Below are positions 62,310 through 64,000 of a DNA stretch of 64,000 nucleotides, piece by piece. The first letter of the stretch is position 1; each line of letters opens with the position of its first letter. A model generated the notes under the pieces. It ran no database searches. It saw only the letters and a list, made by a program, of their open reading frames with translations, and was not told where the DNA came from. The stretch is from Paracoccus sp. MKU1 (GTDB lineage: Bacteria > Pseudomonadota > Alphaproteobacteria > Rhodobacterales > Rhodobacteraceae). Where the stretch lies: NCBI RefSeq assembly GCF_001447385.1, contig NZ_LLWQ01000142.1, forward strand, positions 1-64,000, written 5' to 3'. Both the position numbers and the translations under genes were made by a program.

Positions 62310-63689
62310 ATGATCCAGACCTTGCCTCTTTCCCGTCGCGGCCTGCTGGGCGGGCTTGTCTCGACCCTGGCGCTCGCCGCCTGCAACCCGGTCAGCTATA
62401 CCGCGCCCCGGGCCGAGGTGGCCGGCGCTTTCGCCGCCAATTCCCCGGCCCGCCGCGCCGGCGCCAACGCCTGGTGGGCGGCGTTCCGCGACAGGCGGCT
62501 GGACGCGCTGGTTGCCGCCGGGCTGCGCCGCAACCTGGACGTGCAGACCGCCGTCGCCACCATCCGCGAGGCCCAGGCCAATGCGCGGCTGGTCGGCGCC
62601 AGCGACCTGCCGCAGGTCGAGGCGCAGGGCTCGGCCGGGCGCAACCGCAATGAGACCGGCATCGTCGAAAGCAGCTCGGCGACGCTGGGCGTGTCCTGGC
62701 TGGTCGACCTGTTCGGCCAGAACCGGGCGGCGCGGCAGGGGGCCTCGGCCCGGCTGGACGCGGCCTATCTCTCGGCCGAGGTGGCGCGGCTGACCGTGGC
62801 CAGCGCCGTCGCCTCGGCCTATGTCGATGCGCGCTATTACCAGGAGGCGCTGGCGCTGACCCGGCAAAGCCTGACCAGCCGCAAGCGCACGCTGGAGATG
62901 ACCCGCACCCAGGACGCCTTCGGCAGCGTCTCGCGGCTGGAGGTGTTGCAGGCCGAGCAGTTGGTGGCGCAGGCCGAGGCGGCCCTGCCCGGGCTGGAGG
63001 TCGGCTTCGACCAGTCGGTGAACCGGCTGGCCACGCTGACCGCCGGGCGCAGCGCCGATATCGCGGCGCAGCTGCGCCAGGGCGGCGGCCAGCCGCGCGC
63101 CCGCTACAGCGCCAGCGTCGGCGTGCCGGCCGATGTGGTCCGGGTGCGCCCCGACGTGCGCATGGCCGAGCGCAACCTGGCCGCCGCCGCCGCCGATGTG
63201 GGCGAGGCGCAGGCGGCCTTCTATCCGCGGCTGACGCTGTCCGGCTCGATCACGCCGACGAATATCGGCGGCGGCGGCAGCAGCAAGAGCTGGGGCTTCG
63301 GGCCGCAGATCTCGTTGCCGCTGTTCACGGGCGGGGCGAACCAGGCGCAGCTTTCCGCCGCGCAGGCGCGGGCGGAACAGGCGCGGCTGGCTTGGCAGGC
63401 CTCGGTCCTGGGCGCGGTCGAGGAGGTCGAGAACGCGCTGGCCGGCTATAACCGCGACGCCCGCGCCGTTGCCGCGCAATCGCGGCTGGTCGAGAACGCG
63501 CGCGAGACGGTGAACCTGACCCGCAGCTCCTATGAGCTGGGCGAGGCGGATTTCTTCCCGGTCCTGGATGCCGAGCGCAGCCTGCTGTCGGCCCGGCAGG
63601 AACTGGCCTCGGCCGTGCGCCAGCAGGCGCTGAACTTCGTCGCGCTCAGCGCCGCCTCGGCCGGCGGTGTCGGCCTGCCCGCGATCTGA
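62310..63689 (+). CDS. Outer membrane efflux lipoprotein, OprM/NodT type
   Basis: 459 residues. Lipobox LAAC with Cys25, preceded by SRRGLLGGL, which resembles a twin-arginine motif. Two TolC-type repeats: WWAAFRDRRLDALVAAGLRRNLDVQ and VRVRPDVRMAERNLAAAAADVGEAQAAFYPRL. Forms the trimeric outer membrane channel for the preceding pump. 102 bp separate it from the pump gene. Confidence 0.92.
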   Translation: MIQTLPLSRRGLLGGLVSTLALAACNPVSYTAPRAEVAGAFAANSPARRAGANAWWAAFRDRRLDALVAAGLRRNLDVQTAVATIREAQANARLVGASDLPQVEAQGSAGRNRNETGIVESSSATLGVSWLVDLFGQNRAARQGASARLDAAYLSAEVARLTVASAVASAYVDARYYQEALALTRQSLTSRKRTLEMTRTQDAFGSVSRLEVLQAEQLVAQAEAALPGLEVGFDQSVNRLATLTAGRSADIAAQLRQGGGQPRARYSASVGVPADVVRVRPDVRMAERNLAAAAADVGEAQAAFYPRLTLSGSITPTNIGGGGSSKSWGFGPQISLPLFTGGANQAQLSAAQARAEQARLAWQASVLGAVEEVENALAGYNRDARAVAAQSRLVENARETVNLTRSSYELGEADFFPVLDAERSLLSARQELASAVRQQALNFVALSAASAGGVGLPAI

Positions 63690-63731
63690 GGGATTGACCG
63701 CCCGGCGGGAAACGGCCATGCTCCTCTCACG

Positions 63732-63840
63732 TCAGGGGAGTCCCGCCAAGGGGACTGAGAGGCTGACAGGGACCGCCCATGGGCGGTTCCGGTGAAGCGA
63801 CCCTTTGAACCTGACCCAGTTGATACTGGCGTAGGAAGAC
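63732..63840 (+). ncRNA. TPP riboswitch
   Basis: THI-element landmarks in order: AGGGGAG (63733-63740), CTGAGAGG (63755-63762), a GC hairpin arm with GACCGCCCATGGGCGGTTC (63771-63789), ACCCTTTGAACCTGACCCAG (63800-63819) and ACTGGCGTAGGAAG (63825-63838). A small GGGCC/GGCCC hairpin at 63896-63909 may be part of the expression platform. Controls the truncated gene at the window end in response to thiamine pyrophosphate. Confidence 0.95.
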
Positions 63841-63977
63841 CGAAGGGCAGCTTTCCCCATATGCAGATCGCGGGGTGGTCCTTTCGGGCCATCGGGCCCT
63901 TTGCGCGTGATCCGCAGGGCCGGCATGGTCCCTTTCTGCCCCGTTTTCCTCTGGGTCTTTCGCCGAAGGAGGACCAG

Positions 63978-64000
63978 ATGAGCCAGACCATCCCGCAAAT
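63978..64000 (+). CDS. Start of a TPP-riboswitch-controlled gene (partial)
   Basis: ATG at 63978 after GAAGGAGGACCAG; reads MSQTIPQ before the window ends. By position it is a thiamine biosynthesis or transport gene, but which one cannot be told from seven codons. Confidence 0.6.

Noticed and set aside
1-64000. CRISPR arrays, tRNA or rRNA genes, transposases
   Set aside because: I saw no regularly spaced repeats, no tRNA-like T-loop sets and no transposase frames; a program scan could still reveal a tRNA that I missed.

Overview
The DNA is GC-rich, with alphaproteobacterial (Rhodobacteraceae, most probably Paracoccus) gene content. The signs are a complete Rhodobacter-type gene transfer agent (GTA) cluster, a bioBFDAGC operon with a BioR-type regulator, lutABC/lctP/dld lactate genes, and a DnaA-like/ParAB replication module of the kind known from Rhodobacterales plasmids and secondary chromosomes. 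Housekeeping genes (cysE, fabF, mltG, ilvD) lie beside a plasmid-type origin, so this is best read as the origin region of a chromid or large secondary replicon, though an integrated module cannot be formally excluded from one window.

Layout. 1-0.93 kb: tail of an unknown + strand gene and cysE. 1-15.6 kb (minus): full GTA structural operon, from terminase small subunit (15.6 kb) to the 1296-residue tail-tip protein and a DUF2793 protein, with hairpins after the large terminase and after the capsid gene and a promoter plus terminator-like leader ahead of g1. 15.95-18.4 kb (minus): mltG and fabF. 18.5-24 kb (minus): five-gene acyl-CoA catabolic operon (crotonase, acyl-CoA dehydrogenase, thiolase, SDR dehydrogenase, acyl-CoA synthetase) divergent from an AraC-type regulator. 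25.1-29.8 kb: replication and partition module, namely an RHE_PE00001-type protein, parB, parA, a 483-bp origin-like gap with repeats, and a DnaA-N-domain initiator. Four copies of a GC-rich palindrome, probably parS, are spread through parAB. Strand base composition changes sign at this gap.

30-36.3 kb: a PepSY protein, then bioB-F-D-A-G-C with BioR-like boxes at the promoter and convergent bioR. 36.3-43.4 kb (minus): lactate operon dld-lctP-lutA-lutB-lutC followed by an RNA cyclic phosphodiesterase gene; a FadR-type GntR regulator is divergent from dld. 44.5-47.7 kb (plus): a small helical protein, gntP-gntK and pirin. 47.7-53.8 kb (minus): photolyase, ilvD, a phospholipid-synthesis trio (CDP-alcohol transferase, CdsA, PlsC) and a 58-residue unannotated protein. 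53.9-57.1 kb (minus): macAB. 57.3-63.7 kb (plus): TetR regulator and an RND tripartite efflux operon. The window ends with a TPP riboswitch and the first codons of the gene it controls.

Functionally the right half is mostly metabolism and transport under local regulators, while the left half holds the particle-producing GTA operon. All assignments come from reading the sequence; no database search was run.
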